DNA of 64,000 bases from Brachybacterium sacelli. Lineage in GTDB: Bacteria > Actinomycetota > Actinomycetes > Actinomycetales > Dermabacteraceae. Where the stretch lies: positions 1,240,001 through 1,304,000 of the forward strand of contig NZ_JAGIOD010000001.1 in the NCBI RefSeq assembly GCF_017876545.1. Direction: 5' to 3'. Position 1 is the stretch's first letter. Each line of letters begins with the position of its first letter. The notes under the pieces are model-generated. The model was not told the DNA's origin and searched no databases. It worked only from the letters and a program-made list of their open reading frames with translations. Below are positions 18,105 to 31,662 of this stretch, one piece after another. A program made the position numbers and the translations under genes.

Positions 18105-19091
18105 GTGCACATCCTGCGCAAACTCGGGTTCTACCTGGTGGCCCTGTGGGCCGCCGTGACCCTGAACTTCTTCATCCCTCGGCTGCTGCCGGGCAGCCCG
18201 GTGGACGCCGTGCTGGCCAAGCTCGCGCTGCGCGGCCCGGTCGATCCGGGCACCCGGCGATCGATCGAGATCATGCTGGGAGCCGACGACGAGAAGCCGC
18301 TGCTCCAGGAGTACTTCGCCTACCTCGGCGGGTTGTTCTCGGGTGACCTCGGTGTCTCCGTCACCTACTTCCCGACCCCGGTCACCGAGATCATCGCCAA
18401 TGCCCTGCCGTGGACGCTGGTGCTGGTGGGCCTGGCCACCACGATCACCTTCGTCCTCGGCATGGCGCTGGGCACCTTCGCCGGGTGGAAGCGCGGGACA
18501 TGGCTTGACTCACTCATCCCCGCCACCACGATCCTGCAGGCCGTGCCCTACTTCTGGCTCGCGCTGCTGTTCATCTACGTGCTGTCGGTGAACCTCGACC
18601 TCTTCCCGATCGCAGGTGGCTACGACGCCTCCCTGGTGCGCCCCGCGTTGGACTACCCGTTCCTGTCCAACGCCGTCTACTACGGCTTCCTGCCGGCGCT
18701 GACGATCGTGCTGTCCTCGCTCGGCGGCTGGCTGCTGGGCATGCGCAACATGATGGTCTCCACCCTCAGCGAGGACTACATCGTCACCGCCGAGGCGAAA
18801 GGGCTGAGCCCGCGCCGGATCATGGTCATGTACGCGGCGCGCAACGCGATGCTCCCCAGCGTCTCCGGGTTCGCGATCTCCCTCGGGTTCGTGGTCTCCG
18901 GCTCCATCGTCGTCGAGACGGTGTTCTCGTATCCCGGCATCGGTTTCACGATGCTCCAGGCGGTCAACAACAACGACTACTCGCTCATGCAGGGCCTGTT
19001 CCTGATCATCACCGTCTCGGTGCTGGCCGCGAACCTCGTGGTGGACCTGCTGTACGGCATCATCGACCCCCGCACCCGGGCGCGGGGCTGA
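18105..19091 (+). CDS. ABC importer permease (DppB/OppB type)
   Basis: 328 aa inner-membrane permease with about six hydrophobic helices. The N-terminal segment (FYLVALWAAVTLNFFIPRLLPGSPVD) is characteristic of DppB-class permeases. The EAA loop is seen as EAKGLSPRRIMVMYAARNA. The GTG start at 18105 is preceded by GAGGAGC. It pairs with the DppC-type permease that follows ten bases later. Confidence 0.9.
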   Translation: MHILRKLGFYLVALWAAVTLNFFIPRLLPGSPVDAVLAKLALRGPVDPGTRRSIEIMLGADDEKPLLQEYFAYLGGLFSGDLGVSVTYFPTPVTEIIANALPWTLVLVGLATTITFVLGMALGTFAGWKRGTWLDSLIPATTILQAVPYFWLALLFIYVLSVNLDLFPIAGGYDASLVRPALDYPFLSNAVYYGFLPALTIVLSSLGGWLLGMRNMMVSTLSEDYIVTAEAKGLSPRRIMVMYAARNAMLPSVSGFAISLGFVVSGSIVVETVFSYPGIGFTMLQAVNNNDYSLMQGLFLIITVSVLAANLVVDLLYGIIDPRTRARG

Positions 19092-19100
19092 GGAGCTGAC

Positions 19101-20015
19101 ATGACTTCGACCCTCTCGCGATTCGGTGCCGCCGTGCGTCGCACCTCCACCCCGTCCCTCGTCATCGGCGTCGGTCTGGTCGTGGTGATCGTCCTGTTCG
19201 GGCTCCTCGCCCCCTTCGTGGTGGACGACCCGCTGGTCGTGCACAACTACGGCATGCAGGGCCCGTCGGCCGAGCATCTGCTGGGCACCACCCAGACCGG
19301 CCAGGACGTCCTGGCGCAGCTGGCCTGGGCCACGCGCGGCTCCCTCCTGGTGGGGGTGATCGTCGCCGTGCTGGCCCTGTTCCTCTCCGCCTTCTTCGGG
19401 ATCCTCGGGGGGTATCTGGGTGGCTGGCTCGACGAGGTGTTCTCCCTGTTCACCAACGTGGTGCTGATCCTGCCTGGGCTGCCGCTGATGATCGTGATCG
19501 GCTCCTACGTGCAGCAGCGCGGTCTGTTGCTGATCGCCGTCATCCTGGCGATCACCTCCTGGGCCGCTGCGGCGCGGGTGCTGCGCTCGCAGACCCTGTC
19601 GATCCGCAGCCGCGACTACGTCCAGGCCGCGAAGATCGCCGGCGAGAAACCGCACCGGATCATCGCCGTGGAGATCCTGCCGAACCTGCTGCCGGTCATG
19701 TCCAGCGGCTTCGTGTTCGCACTGATCACCGCGATCCTCGGCGAGGCCGGGCTGAGCTTCATCGGCCTCGGCGTGGTCGGCACGCAGACCTGGGGCTCGA
19801 TGCTCTTCTACGCCCAGAACGGGCAGGCGCTCACGCTCGGCGCCTGGTGGTGGTTCGTGCCGCCCGGCCTGATGATCGCGCTGCTGGGCTGCGGGCTGTC
19901 GCTGATCAACTTCTCGATCGACGGCATCATCAATCCCCGCCTGCGGAGTGCGCCGAAGCAGGTCAAGCAGGCCAAGCGCGCCACCAAGGCGCAGAAGGCG
20001 GAGGCGATGGCATGA
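19101..20015 (+). CDS. ABC importer permease (DppC/OppC type)
   Basis: 304 aa with an N-terminal membrane anchor followed by about five helices. The HLLGTTQTGQDVLAQLAWATRG motif after the first periplasmic loop and the EAA loop (YVQAAKIAGEKPHRIIAVEIL) identify a DppC-class permease. The basic C-terminus (KQVKQAKRATKAQKAE) is cytoplasmic. The stop overlaps the next gene's ATG (ATGA). Confidence 0.9.
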   Translation: MTSTLSRFGAAVRRTSTPSLVIGVGLVVVIVLFGLLAPFVVDDPLVVHNYGMQGPSAEHLLGTTQTGQDVLAQLAWATRGSLLVGVIVAVLALFLSAFFGILGGYLGGWLDEVFSLFTNVVLILPGLPLMIVIGSYVQQRGLLLIAVILAITSWAAAARVLRSQTLSIRSRDYVQAAKIAGEKPHRIIAVEILPNLLPVMSSGFVFALITAILGEAGLSFIGLGVVGTQTWGSMLFYAQNGQALTLGAWWWFVPPGLMIALLGCGLSLINFSIDGIINPRLRSAPKQVKQAKRATKAQKAEAMA

Positions 20016-20983
20016 GCACCCCGGACACCACCACCCAGCCCGCGGCCCGGGCCACCACCCCCGGCACCGCGGCCATGGCCGAATCGTCGACGAGTCTCGA
20101 GGACTCCCGCTCCGGCGTCGGCTCGCCCGTGCTCGAGGAGGCCGTGCTGAGCGTCGAAGGCCTGTCGGTCCTCTACGAGGTGGATCCTCCCGTGCACGCC
20201 GTCCAGGAGGCCTCGTTCTCGCTGCGGCGCGGAGAGATCCTGGGCCTGGCCGGGGAGTCCGGCTGCGGCAAGACCACGCTGGCCTACGGCCTGAACCAGC
20301 TGCACCGCCCCCCGGCGCGGGTGGCCTCAGGGACGGTCACCTTCCACGACCGGGACGGCGCCGACGTGGACGTGCTCTCGCTGGCAGGGGAGGAGCTGCG
20401 CGCCTTCCGCTGGTCGAAGATCGCGATGGTGTTCCAGGGGGCGATGAACTCCCTGAACCCGGTGCTGAGCATCCGCGCCCAGCTCGCGGACGTGTTCGCC
20501 ACGCACCGCCCCCACCTGGAGGCCGCCGAGCGCCAGAGCCGCTCGCACGAGCTGCTCGAGCTGGTGGGGGTGGACCCTGCGCGCCTCGGCGCCTTCCCGC
20601 ACGAGCTCTCGGGCGGGATGCGCCAGCGCGTGATGATCGCGATGGCGCTCGCGCTGGACCCGCAGCTGATGATCATGGACGAGCCGACGACGGCGCTCGA
20701 CGTGGTGGTCCAGCGGGAGATCCTTCAGGAGATCCTGCGGCTGCGTCAGGAGCTGGGCTTCGCGGTCGTCTTCATCACCCACGATCTGCCGATGCTGCTG
20801 GAGATCTCCGACCGGATCGCGGTGATGCGCGGCGGGCGGATCGTCGAGCTGGACACCGCCGAGAACCTCTACTTCGAGCCCCGCGACCCCTACACCCGCC
20901 GGCTGCTGGGCTCGTTCCCCTCGCTCACGGGGGACGCGGGCGATTTCGTGCGGGCCGGCTTCGACGGGGAGGAGACACGATGA
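20012..20983 (+). CDS. ABC importer ATPase (DppD/OppD type)
   Basis: 323 aa. An unusually long Thr/Ala/Ser-rich leader (~40 residues) precedes the ATPase domain. Walker A is GESGCGKTT, the signature LSGGMRQRVMIAMAL and Walker B MIMDEPTTALD, with the oligopeptide-ATPase C-terminal region RDPYTRRLL. The ATG at 20012 overlaps the preceding stop. It hydrolyses ATP for the two permeases together with the following ATPase. Confidence 0.9.
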   Translation: MSTPDTTTQPAARATTPGTAAMAESSTSLEDSRSGVGSPVLEEAVLSVEGLSVLYEVDPPVHAVQEASFSLRRGEILGLAGESGCGKTTLAYGLNQLHRPPARVASGTVTFHDRDGADVDVLSLAGEELRAFRWSKIAMVFQGAMNSLNPVLSIRAQLADVFATHRPHLEAAERQSRSHELLELVGVDPARLGAFPHELSGGMRQRVMIAMALALDPQLMIMDEPTTALDVVVQREILQEILRLRQELGFAVVFITHDLPMLLEISDRIAVMRGGRIVELDTAENLYFEPRDPYTRRLLGSFPSLTGDAGDFVRAGFDGEETR

Positions 20984-21840
20984 GCACGCTGACCGTGACG
21001 GACCTGTCCAAGACCTATCTGCTGCGCGACGGGCTGCGCTTCAGCCGGCTCGAGGCGGTCAAGAGCGTGACCTTCGAGCTGGTGCCCGGGCGGACGGTCG
21101 CCCTGGTGGGGCAGTCCGGCTCGGGGAAGTCGACCATCGCCAAGCTGATCGCCCAGCTGGAGACGCCCAGCTCTGGCACCCTCGCGCTGGACGGCAAGCC
21201 GGTGGGCCGGCGGGGGCGGGCGCTGTCCGCGTATCGCGACGAGGTGCAGATGGTCTTCCAGGATCCTTTCGCCTCGCTGAACCCCTTCCACAGCATCGGC
21301 CACCACCTCGAGCGGCCTCTGCTGCTGCACGGCAAGGCCACCAAGCAGACCGCCCGCGAGAAGGCCCTCGCCCTGCTCGAGCGGGTGAACCTGTCCCCGG
21401 CCGAGTCGTTCGTCGACCGCAAGCCGCACGAGCTCTCCGGCGGCCAGCGCCAGCGGGTCGCGATCGCCCGGGCCCTCGCCCCGGAGCCCAGCATTCTGGT
21501 GGCCGACGAACCCGTCTCGATGCTGGACGTGTCGATCCGGCTCGGCGTGCTGAACCTCCTGGCCCGACTGCAGCGCGAGGAGAACCTGGCACTGCTGTAC
21601 ATCACCCACGACCTCGCCACGGCCCGCCACTTCTCCGACGAGATCCTGGTGATGTACCACGGCGACGTGGTCGAACAGGGGGCGGCCGACGAGGTGATCC
21701 TGAACCCTCAGGCGGAGTTCACCAAGCAGCTGCTGGTGGCCGCCCCCGAACCCGGCGCCAACCCGCGGTTCCTGGCGGAGGCGAAGCGCCGCGGGGTGCC
21801 GATGCCCGATCACCTCGCCGCCCTGGAGGAGACCCCGTGA
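20980..21840 (+). CDS. ABC importer ATPase (DppF/OppF type)
   Basis: 286 aa. Walker A is GQSGSGKST, signature LSGGQRQRVAIARAL, Walker B VADEPVSMLD. It lacks the long tail of DppD and ends in NPQAEFTKQLL plus a short extension. The ATG overlaps the upstream stop (ATGA), and its own TGA overlaps a GTG of the next small frame (GTGA), continuing the coupled operon. Confidence 0.9.
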   Translation: MSTLTVTDLSKTYLLRDGLRFSRLEAVKSVTFELVPGRTVALVGQSGSGKSTIAKLIAQLETPSSGTLALDGKPVGRRGRALSAYRDEVQMVFQDPFASLNPFHSIGHHLERPLLLHGKATKQTAREKALALLERVNLSPAESFVDRKPHELSGGQRQRVAIARALAPEPSILVADEPVSMLDVSIRLGVLNLLARLQREENLALLYITHDLATARHFSDEILVMYHGDVVEQGAADEVILNPQAEFTKQLLVAAPEPGANPRFLAEAKRRGVPMPDHLAALEETP

Positions 21841-21998
21841 CCGCCCCGACCCACCCGATCTCCCGTCGTGATCTGCACCAGGGCCGGGACCTCCCCGGGA
21901 CCGCCTCCCCGCAGGGCCACCTGGCACCCGCTGTGCTGCTGAGCGCGCACGACCTGGTGGTTCGGGCCCGGGAGCGGGCTGCGGGGCGGGCCGTCTGA
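21837..21998 (+). CDS. Small ORF of 53 aa, coupled at both ends; unknown
   Basis: GTG 21837 overlaps the stop of the second ATPase gene (GTGA), and its TGA overlaps the ATG of the LacI-like gene (TGATG). It exactly fills the gap between them. The product begins MTAPTHPISRRDL and ends VVRARERAAGRAV: basic, no signal peptide, no membrane segment, and no family I recognise. It could be a genuine micro-protein, a coupling leader that carries ribosomes to the LacI-like gene, or the remnant of a deleted gene. The double overlap argues that it is translated. Confidence 0.45.
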   Translation: MTAPTHPISRRDLHQGRDLPGTASPQGHLAPAVLLSAHDLVVRARERAAGRAV

Positions 21999-22840
21999 TG
22001 AGGACGGGGCTGATCGGGATGCCGGCACCGCGAACGATGTGGTCCGTCGGCTCCGAGCAGTTCCACACGCTGGTGCTGCGCGGGCTCGAGGAGGCCGCGA
22101 TCGCGGCCGGTCACTCGGTGCTCACCGAGGTGGTCGACGGTCCGGGCGCCGAGCTCGCGGTCGTCCGCGCCTGGGCGGCCGAGCGCCGGGTCGACGTGGT
22201 GGTCCTCAAGGACCTGCGCCGCGACGACCCGCGGCCGGCGGTGCTGCGGACGGCGGGTGTGCCCTTCGTGCTGGCCGGGGACGTCCGCCAGAGCGGGGCA
22301 GACGCCGCTGTGCTCCACGACAACTCCGGAGCGATGTGGAAGCTGCTGGGCGATCTGCTCGCACTGGGTCATCGCCGCATCGGGCACATCGAGGGCCCCG
22401 CCGGCCTGCTGCACTCCTACTGGCGCAGAGAGGCCTACGACGCCTTCGTCGTCGAGCACCGACTGCCGTCCCTGCGCGTCGAGGGTGACTACGGCGCGGC
22501 GAGCGGCGCCCGCGCCACCGGCGCGCTCCTGGAGCGGGACGAGCCGCCGACGGTGCTGGTCTTCGACAACGACGCCATGGCCATCGGCGGGATCGAGCGG
22601 GTGCGGCAGCTGGGCCTCGCCGTTCCCCGCGACATCTCCGTGGTCTCCTGGGACGACTCGCTGGCCTGTCAGGTCAGCGAGCCGCCGCTGGCCGTGCTCG
22701 GCCATCGCGCGCATCAGCTCGGCATGGACCTGGGTCGGGCGGCCTCGGCCGTGCTCGCGGGGGCGGCCGACGGGATGCGCCTGGTCCAGGAGCTCCCGGT
22801 CCTCACCCGCCGGGGCTCCCTCGCCGGCGTCGTCCCCTGA
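21998..22840 (+). CDS. LacI/PBP1-type sensor protein lacking the DNA-binding domain
   Basis: 280 aa. It starts MRTGLIGMPAPR, where the effector domain of a LacI regulator normally begins (the RTGLIG block after the hinge). It runs through ALGHRRIGHIEGP, PTVLVFDNDAMAIGGIERVRQLG, VSVVSWDDS-like and HQLGMDLGRAA to the end. The ~60-residue helix-turn-helix and hinge are absent, and the preceding 160 bases do not encode one. There is no signal peptide, so it is not an exported binding protein. It is coupled to the importer operon. Possible roles are a cytoplasmic ligand sensor or partner, or a truncated ex-regulator. Confidence 0.75.
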   Translation: MRTGLIGMPAPRTMWSVGSEQFHTLVLRGLEEAAIAAGHSVLTEVVDGPGAELAVVRAWAAERRVDVVVLKDLRRDDPRPAVLRTAGVPFVLAGDVRQSGADAAVLHDNSGAMWKLLGDLLALGHRRIGHIEGPAGLLHSYWRREAYDAFVVEHRLPSLRVEGDYGAASGARATGALLERDEPPTVLVFDNDAMAIGGIERVRQLGLAVPRDISVVSWDDSLACQVSEPPLAVLGHRAHQLGMDLGRAASAVLAGAADGMRLVQELPVLTRRGSLAGVVP

Positions 22841-22921
22841 GCAGGGCAGGGCCCGGGACCCCTCGTCAGGCGCTCGACGGCGGCGTATCCTGGGACGACG
22901 CCGCACGGGGAGGTGTGGACC

Positions 22922-23779
22922 ATGGACGTCACGCGCAACATCGTGGTGGGCTACGACGACACCACGGCCTCGACCGCCGCCGTCCACTGGGCCGCGGATC
23001 TCGCCCGCAGCAGGGATACCGACCTGCGGATCGTGCACGCGTGGACCTGGCCCCTGCTCGGCAGCGGCATGGCCGAAGTGCCCGTGGTCGACTCCGCCGG
23101 CCCCCGCAACCAGGCGCTGCGCCTGCTGGACGACGCCGCCGAGCACATCGCCGCGAACGTCCCCGAGGTGACCGTGCGCACCGACCTGATCCCGGGCAGT
23201 GCCCGGGACGTCCTCGACGACCTCTCGCAGAGCGCCGACCTCGTGGTCGTCGGCACCCGGGGCCTCGGGGCGGTGCTGGGCATCCTGCTGGGCTCGGTGA
23301 GCCGGGGCCTCCTGCACGATGCGGGCTGCCCGGTCGCCGTGATCCGCTCCGAGCACCACCGCGCGGGTCCTGTGCTGGTCGCCTACGACGGGTCCGATGC
23401 CGCAGGAGAGGCCGTCGAGGTGGCCGCGGACCTATCCGCCACCTGGGCGAGCGTGCTGCGGATCGTGCACGTGCAGGACGACGGGCACGCCCCGTACGCC
23501 AGCAACCTCGAGGCCTGGAGCGGGGGGAGCCGGTCGAGGGCCCTGCTGGACCAGGCGGAGGGGCGTGCCAGGGACCGGCACGAGGAGCTCACGGTCGAGA
23601 CGAGGATGCTCGAGGGGCGGTCCGCAGCGGAAGGGCTGCTGTCCGCCGCGGCGGGCGCGCGCATCCTGGTGCTGGGACATCGCGGACTGAGCAAAGGCCC
23701 GTTCGGATCGACCGCCCACGCCACCGTCCTGCATGCGACGGGGAACATCCTGGTGGTCCGCCGGCCCGCGGCAGAGTGA
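22922..23779 (+). CDS. Universal stress protein with tandem UspA domains
   Basis: 285 aa with two UspA domains (about 1-145 and 148-285). The first has VGYDDTTAS near the start and the ATP-loop GTRGLGAVLGILLGSVS. The second has VLVAYDGSD and GHRGLSKGPFGSTAHATVLH. ATP-binding tandem Usps are common in actinobacteria under hypoxia or stationary phase. ATG 22922 has GGGGAGG eight bases upstream and is preferred over GTG 22913. A TATCCT box at ~22886 may be its -10. Confidence 0.9.
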   Translation: MDVTRNIVVGYDDTTASTAAVHWAADLARSRDTDLRIVHAWTWPLLGSGMAEVPVVDSAGPRNQALRLLDDAAEHIAANVPEVTVRTDLIPGSARDVLDDLSQSADLVVVGTRGLGAVLGILLGSVSRGLLHDAGCPVAVIRSEHHRAGPVLVAYDGSDAAGEAVEVAADLSATWASVLRIVHVQDDGHAPYASNLEAWSGGSRSRALLDQAEGRARDRHEELTVETRMLEGRSAAEGLLSAAAGARILVLGHRGLSKGPFGSTAHATVLHATGNILVVRRPAAE

Positions 23780-23806
23780 CCTGACTCGCGTCGACGCCCT
23801 CAGGGT

Positions 23807-23836
23807 TTGAACGGCGGGAGGCGCCACCGCTAGGCT
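23807..23836 (+). promoter_or_regulatory. Predicted tRNA-Ser promoter
   Basis: TTGAAC (23807-23812) and TAGGCT (23831-23836) are separated by 18 bases and end seven bases before the tRNA 5' end, giving a transcript with almost no leader. Confidence 0.6.
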
Positions 23837-23843
23837 GTCCGAC

Positions 23844-23931
23844 GGTAGCGTGTCCGAGCGGCCGAAGGTGCTTCACTCGAAATGAAGTGTACGGTAACCC
23901 CGTACCGCGGGTTCAAATCCCGCCGCTACCG
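23844..23931 (+). tRNA. serU: tRNA-Ser (anticodon CGA)
   Basis: A class II tRNA of 88 nt. The acceptor GGTAGCG (23844-23850) pairs with CGCTACC (23924-23930), followed by discriminator G. The anticodon stem CTTCA/TGAAG encloses loop CTCGAAA, with anticodon CGA at 23878-23880, which reads UCG. A long variable arm (GTACGG...CCCGTAC) typical of serine tRNA is present. The T-loop TTCAAAT sits between GCGGG and CCCGC. The CCA end is not encoded. The gene symbol follows the E. coli name for this isoacceptor. Confidence 0.95.
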
Positions 23932-23955
23932 CTCCTGATCAGGGATTTCCCTGGT

Positions 23956-23996
23956 CGACGAAGGCCCCCTCCGAATACCGGCGGGGGCCTTCGTCG
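23956..23996 (+). terminator. Strong hairpin after tRNA-Ser
   Basis: A perfect 14-bp inverted repeat, CGACGAAGGCCCCC (23956-23969) and GGGGGCCTTCGTCG (23983-23996), with a 13-base loop. There is no long U-tract, as is usual for high-GC actinobacterial terminators. Confidence 0.8.
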
Positions 23997-24577
23997 TACT
24001 CGAGGTCGGTGTCGTGCTCGCGGAGGCTGCCGGGAGGCGGCCTGCAGCGCACCTCGCCGCCGGACCTCTGCTCCCGGGCGACGAGCCTGCGGCTGAACAC
24101 CCCCGCCCGGAGCCCTGCGGACCGGCGATGATGCCCGCTGGCGTCGCTAGCACAAGAAGCGCTGAACGCCGTCATCAGCTCGGTGTCGGAACGGTCACCC
24201 TCGGAACAGCCCGTTCCGGCTTGACGCTCCCCGCCGACCTGCGTAATGTTCTTCCTCGTGCCCAGCAGAACGGGACAGCGGGAATGCCGGAAGGCTCGAC
24301 CGGGAAACTCGGACTGACGAGGCACATCGGAACTCCACAATTCAATACGGCGCGGATCACATCCCACCGAGTTGACATGGAGGACCGGACGCCCTAAGTT
24401 ATAAGGGTTGCCCCGGAGCGGAAGAGCCGAAAGGCTTGGACGGCCGAGTGCGCGTGTTGCTTGATATCTCAATAGCGTGTCTGTTTGTTGATGCCATTAT
24501 TTTGAATGGCAAATTTTAACGGATGATACAGCAGTTTATGCTGGTTGTTTGTTGTTTGCCGGGATTTTTTCTATGTT
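23997..24577 (+). other. rRNA operon upstream region and leader
   Basis: About 580 bases before 16S with no convincing protein gene; the open frames have no family features. It holds the promoter at 24221-24249. Beyond ~24400 is a markedly A/T-rich leader with TTGCTTGATATCTCAATAGC (from 24457), similar to the boxA-type antitermination and processing element of actinobacterial rRNA leaders. Just upstream of 16S are short hairpins such as CAGCA-GTTTA-TGCTG. Confidence 0.7.
24221..24249 (+). promoter_or_regulatory. Predicted rRNA operon promoter
   Basis: TTGACG (24221-24226), a 17-base spacer, then TAATGT (24244-24249). This is the best sigma-70/HrdB-type match in the region, ~330 bases upstream of the 16S 5' end, and consistent with a long actinobacterial rRNA leader. 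Confidence 0.7.
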
Positions 24578-29552
<4,975 letters not shown>

Positions 29553-29626
29553 TGGTTCTGGAGAAACAACCCCGGGACGCCATCTCGTTTGGGGGTGGTG
29601 TTGGTGGGCTGGTTGTGTCTCGTCGT

Positions 29627-29745
29627 GTTACGGCGGTCATAGCGTCGAGGAAACGCCCGGTTCCATTCCGAACCCGGAAGCTAAGCTCGATTGCGCCGAT
29701 GGTACTGCACTCGGGAGGGTGTGGGAGAGTAGGACGCCGCCGGAC
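29627..29745 (+). rRNA. rrf: 5S ribosomal RNA
   Basis: About 119 nt starting GTTACGGCGGTCATAGCG. Internal blocks are CGCCCGGTTCCATTCCGAAC and GGGAGAGTAGGACGCCGCC, and it ends at GGAC. It completes the 16S-23S-5S order. The ends are accurate to two or three bases. Confidence 0.95.
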
Positions 29746-29754
29746 ATCTTCCAC

Positions 29755-29817
29755 GGGAGTGGGAGGCAGCTGGAGACCCTGGATCCCCGGGGTTTCGCGC
29801 CTCCCACTCCCCTTTTT
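29755..29817 (+). terminator. rRNA operon terminator
   Basis: A perfect 13-bp stem GGGAGTGGGAGGC (29755-29767) / GCCTCCCACTCCC (29799-29811), followed by C and TTTTT. It is a classic intrinsic terminator ten bases after 5S. The loop holds a secondary CCCCGGGG palindrome. Confidence 0.9.
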
Positions 29818-29892
29818 CATGCCCACGTGAGGTGGCGGTCCTCGACGTGGGCAGAACTGTCGTCCGTCGTCCTCGCGAGAGATGCTGGAGCC

Positions 29893-31131
29893 ATGTCGAG
29901 CTGTGCACCTGAGACCGCAGAGACCGCTGAGACCCCGGAAGCTGCCGGGATCGCCCAGGCCGTCGACCACGAGGCGCGGTCGGAGTCCGCGCCCGCCCGT
30001 GACCGCCATCCCGTCGTCACGGCGCTGGCGCTGTCGGCCGGCACTGCTGCGCTCGTCGGAGCCGAGTTCATCCCAGCCGGCGTGCTGCCCGGTATGGCGG
30101 CAGACCTCGGGGTCACCGAAGGCCGAGCGGGTCTCACCGTGGCCGCGACGGCCCTGGCGGGCGCCCTCACCGCTCCGACGATCGCTTCGCTCCTCCCGCG
30201 TGCGGACCGGCGCAGCGTGCTGCTGTCCCTGCTCGTGCTCGCGATACTGTCCAATCTCGTCGTCGCGAGCGCCCCGAGCCTGGGAATCGTCCTGGCGGCC
30301 CGTGTGCTGCTGGGGATCGCGATCGCCGGGTTCTGGTCCTTCGCCCTGTCCGTCGGGGTTCACGTCACGGGCAGAGCGGCCTTGGTCTCCACCACGGTCG
30401 CCCTCGGCACGAGCACGGCGACCATCATCGGGGTGCCGGTCTCCTCCGTGCTCGGCGACATCATCGGCTGGCGCGCCGTCTTCCTGCTCATCTCGGCGCT
30501 CACGCTCGTCGCCGGAGGGGTGCTGTGGCGCCTGCTGCCCCCGGTCCCGGCGCAGCCCGGCGCGGGGCTCGCGATGATGCGGCGCGTCCTGGGCAACCGT
30601 CGTCTCGTCATCGGGGTCGTGGTGATCTTCGCGGCCGCCTTCGCGAACTTCACCGCATACCCCTACATCCGGGTCGCGATCGAGGCGATCGACGCTTCGG
30701 TGGTCTCCGTGCTGCTGCTCGCCTGGGGGCTGGGCGGTCTGGTGGGCAACCTCGCAGGCGGTGCACTGTCGCGCTGGTTGCGCTGGGCCGCCGCCGTGGG
30801 GCCCGCGGTGCTGGCCGTGTCGCTCGCGTTCATGGCCAGCACGGAGCAGACGACGGTGCTCGCGCTCGCGGTGGTGCTGTGGGGGATCGGTTTCAACATG
30901 GTGCCGGTGACGACGCAGCTGTGGGTCTCCGCGATCGAGCCCTCGCGGGTCGAGTCAGCGGTCGCGCTTCAGGTGACCGCGTTCCAGGTGGCGATCATGA
31001 GCGGCGCCGTCGTCGGTGGCCTCCTGGTGGATCATCAGGGCCCGGCGGCGGCGATGCTGCTCGGGGCGTGTGTCGGAGCTCTCGCGGCGGTCGGGTTCGC
31101 CTCGATCGCGGTGCGGCCCAGGGCCGCCTGA
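29893..31131 (+). CDS. MFS transporter (DHA1-like drug or metabolite exporter)
   Basis: 412 aa. A ~40-residue hydrophilic, Glu/Ala-rich N-terminus precedes 12 predicted membrane helices. EFIPAGVLPGMAADLGVTEG after helix 1 is typical of the NepI/YdhP/AraJ-like DHA1 branch, which exports purine nucleosides, arabinose or drugs. It is probably a proton-driven exporter; the substrate cannot be told. The ATG at 29893 is the first in frame after the rRNA terminator; the frame open upstream of it runs through 5S and is meaningless. GGAG sits close before the ATG. Confidence 0.85.
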   Translation: MSSCAPETAETAETPEAAGIAQAVDHEARSESAPARDRHPVVTALALSAGTAALVGAEFIPAGVLPGMAADLGVTEGRAGLTVAATALAGALTAPTIASLLPRADRRSVLLSLLVLAILSNLVVASAPSLGIVLAARVLLGIAIAGFWSFALSVGVHVTGRAALVSTTVALGTSTATIIGVPVSSVLGDIIGWRAVFLLISALTLVAGGVLWRLLPPVPAQPGAGLAMMRRVLGNRRLVIGVVVIFAAAFANFTAYPYIRVAIEAIDASVVSVLLLAWGLGGLVGNLAGGALSRWLRWAAAVGPAVLAVSLAFMASTEQTTVLALAVVLWGIGFNMVPVTTQLWVSAIEPSRVESAVALQVTAFQVAIMSGAVVGGLLVDHQGPAAAMLLGACVGALAAVGFASIAVRPRAA

Positions 31132-31159
31132 GGCCCGCGCAGATGCTCCTGACGTCGTC

Positions 31160-31432
31160 TCAGAGATTCTCGTCGAGGTTCTTCGTCAGCAGTGCGGCGA
31201 GGGCGTCGAGCGATTCCTCGGCCCCCTCGCCCTCGGCGCGGAGTGTCACCTCGTCGCCGTGATCCGCGTTCAGCGTCAGCAGCATCAGGATGCTCGAGGC
31301 CTTCACCGCAGCCGCACCGGCCTTCTCGATGCTGACCTCGGCCGACTGTTCGCTGGCCGCCTGGGAGAAGATCGCCGCGGGGCGTGCATGGAGCCCACTG
31401 GTGCTGGCGATCTTCACGGTACGTTCTGGCAT
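31160..31432 (-). CDS. ptsH: HPr phosphocarrier protein of the PTS
   Basis: 90 aa, full-length HPr. The active-site His15 is in TSGLHARPAA. The regulatory-site region KASSILMLL contains Ser46, the position phosphorylated by HPr kinase in Firmicutes, although actinobacteria generally lack that kinase. It relays phosphate from enzyme I to sugar-specific EIIA proteins. No ptsI or EII gene lies in the window. ATG 31432 is set by the family N-terminus (PERTVKIAS). Confidence 0.93.
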   Translation of the reverse strand: MPERTVKIASTSGLHARPAAIFSQAASEQSAEVSIEKAGAAAVKASSILMLLTLNADHGDEVTLRAEGEGAEESLDALAALLTKNLDENL

Positions 31433-31662
31433 CTGCACGGCCTTTCTCGACGAGTCGATCCCCAGCGTAACGGGGGAGCGAGGTGCTCCGGGACCCGCTC
31501 CGTGGCACGGGCCTCGTCTGGTGTTCACCGACAGTCCACTCCCCGGTCGGGCGACCGGAGAGAAACCGTACACCTGCGCAGAAGGTCGCCTGTGCAGGCG
31601 GCCCCGGCGCGTACGGTCCGGGGTGAACCGTCAGGGGTGGCGGGATGCGCGCGGGGGAGCGG

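Noticed and set aside
24014..24397. 127-codon plus-strand frame before 16S
   Set aside because: No family features or codon-bias support, and it overlaps the predicted rRNA promoter.
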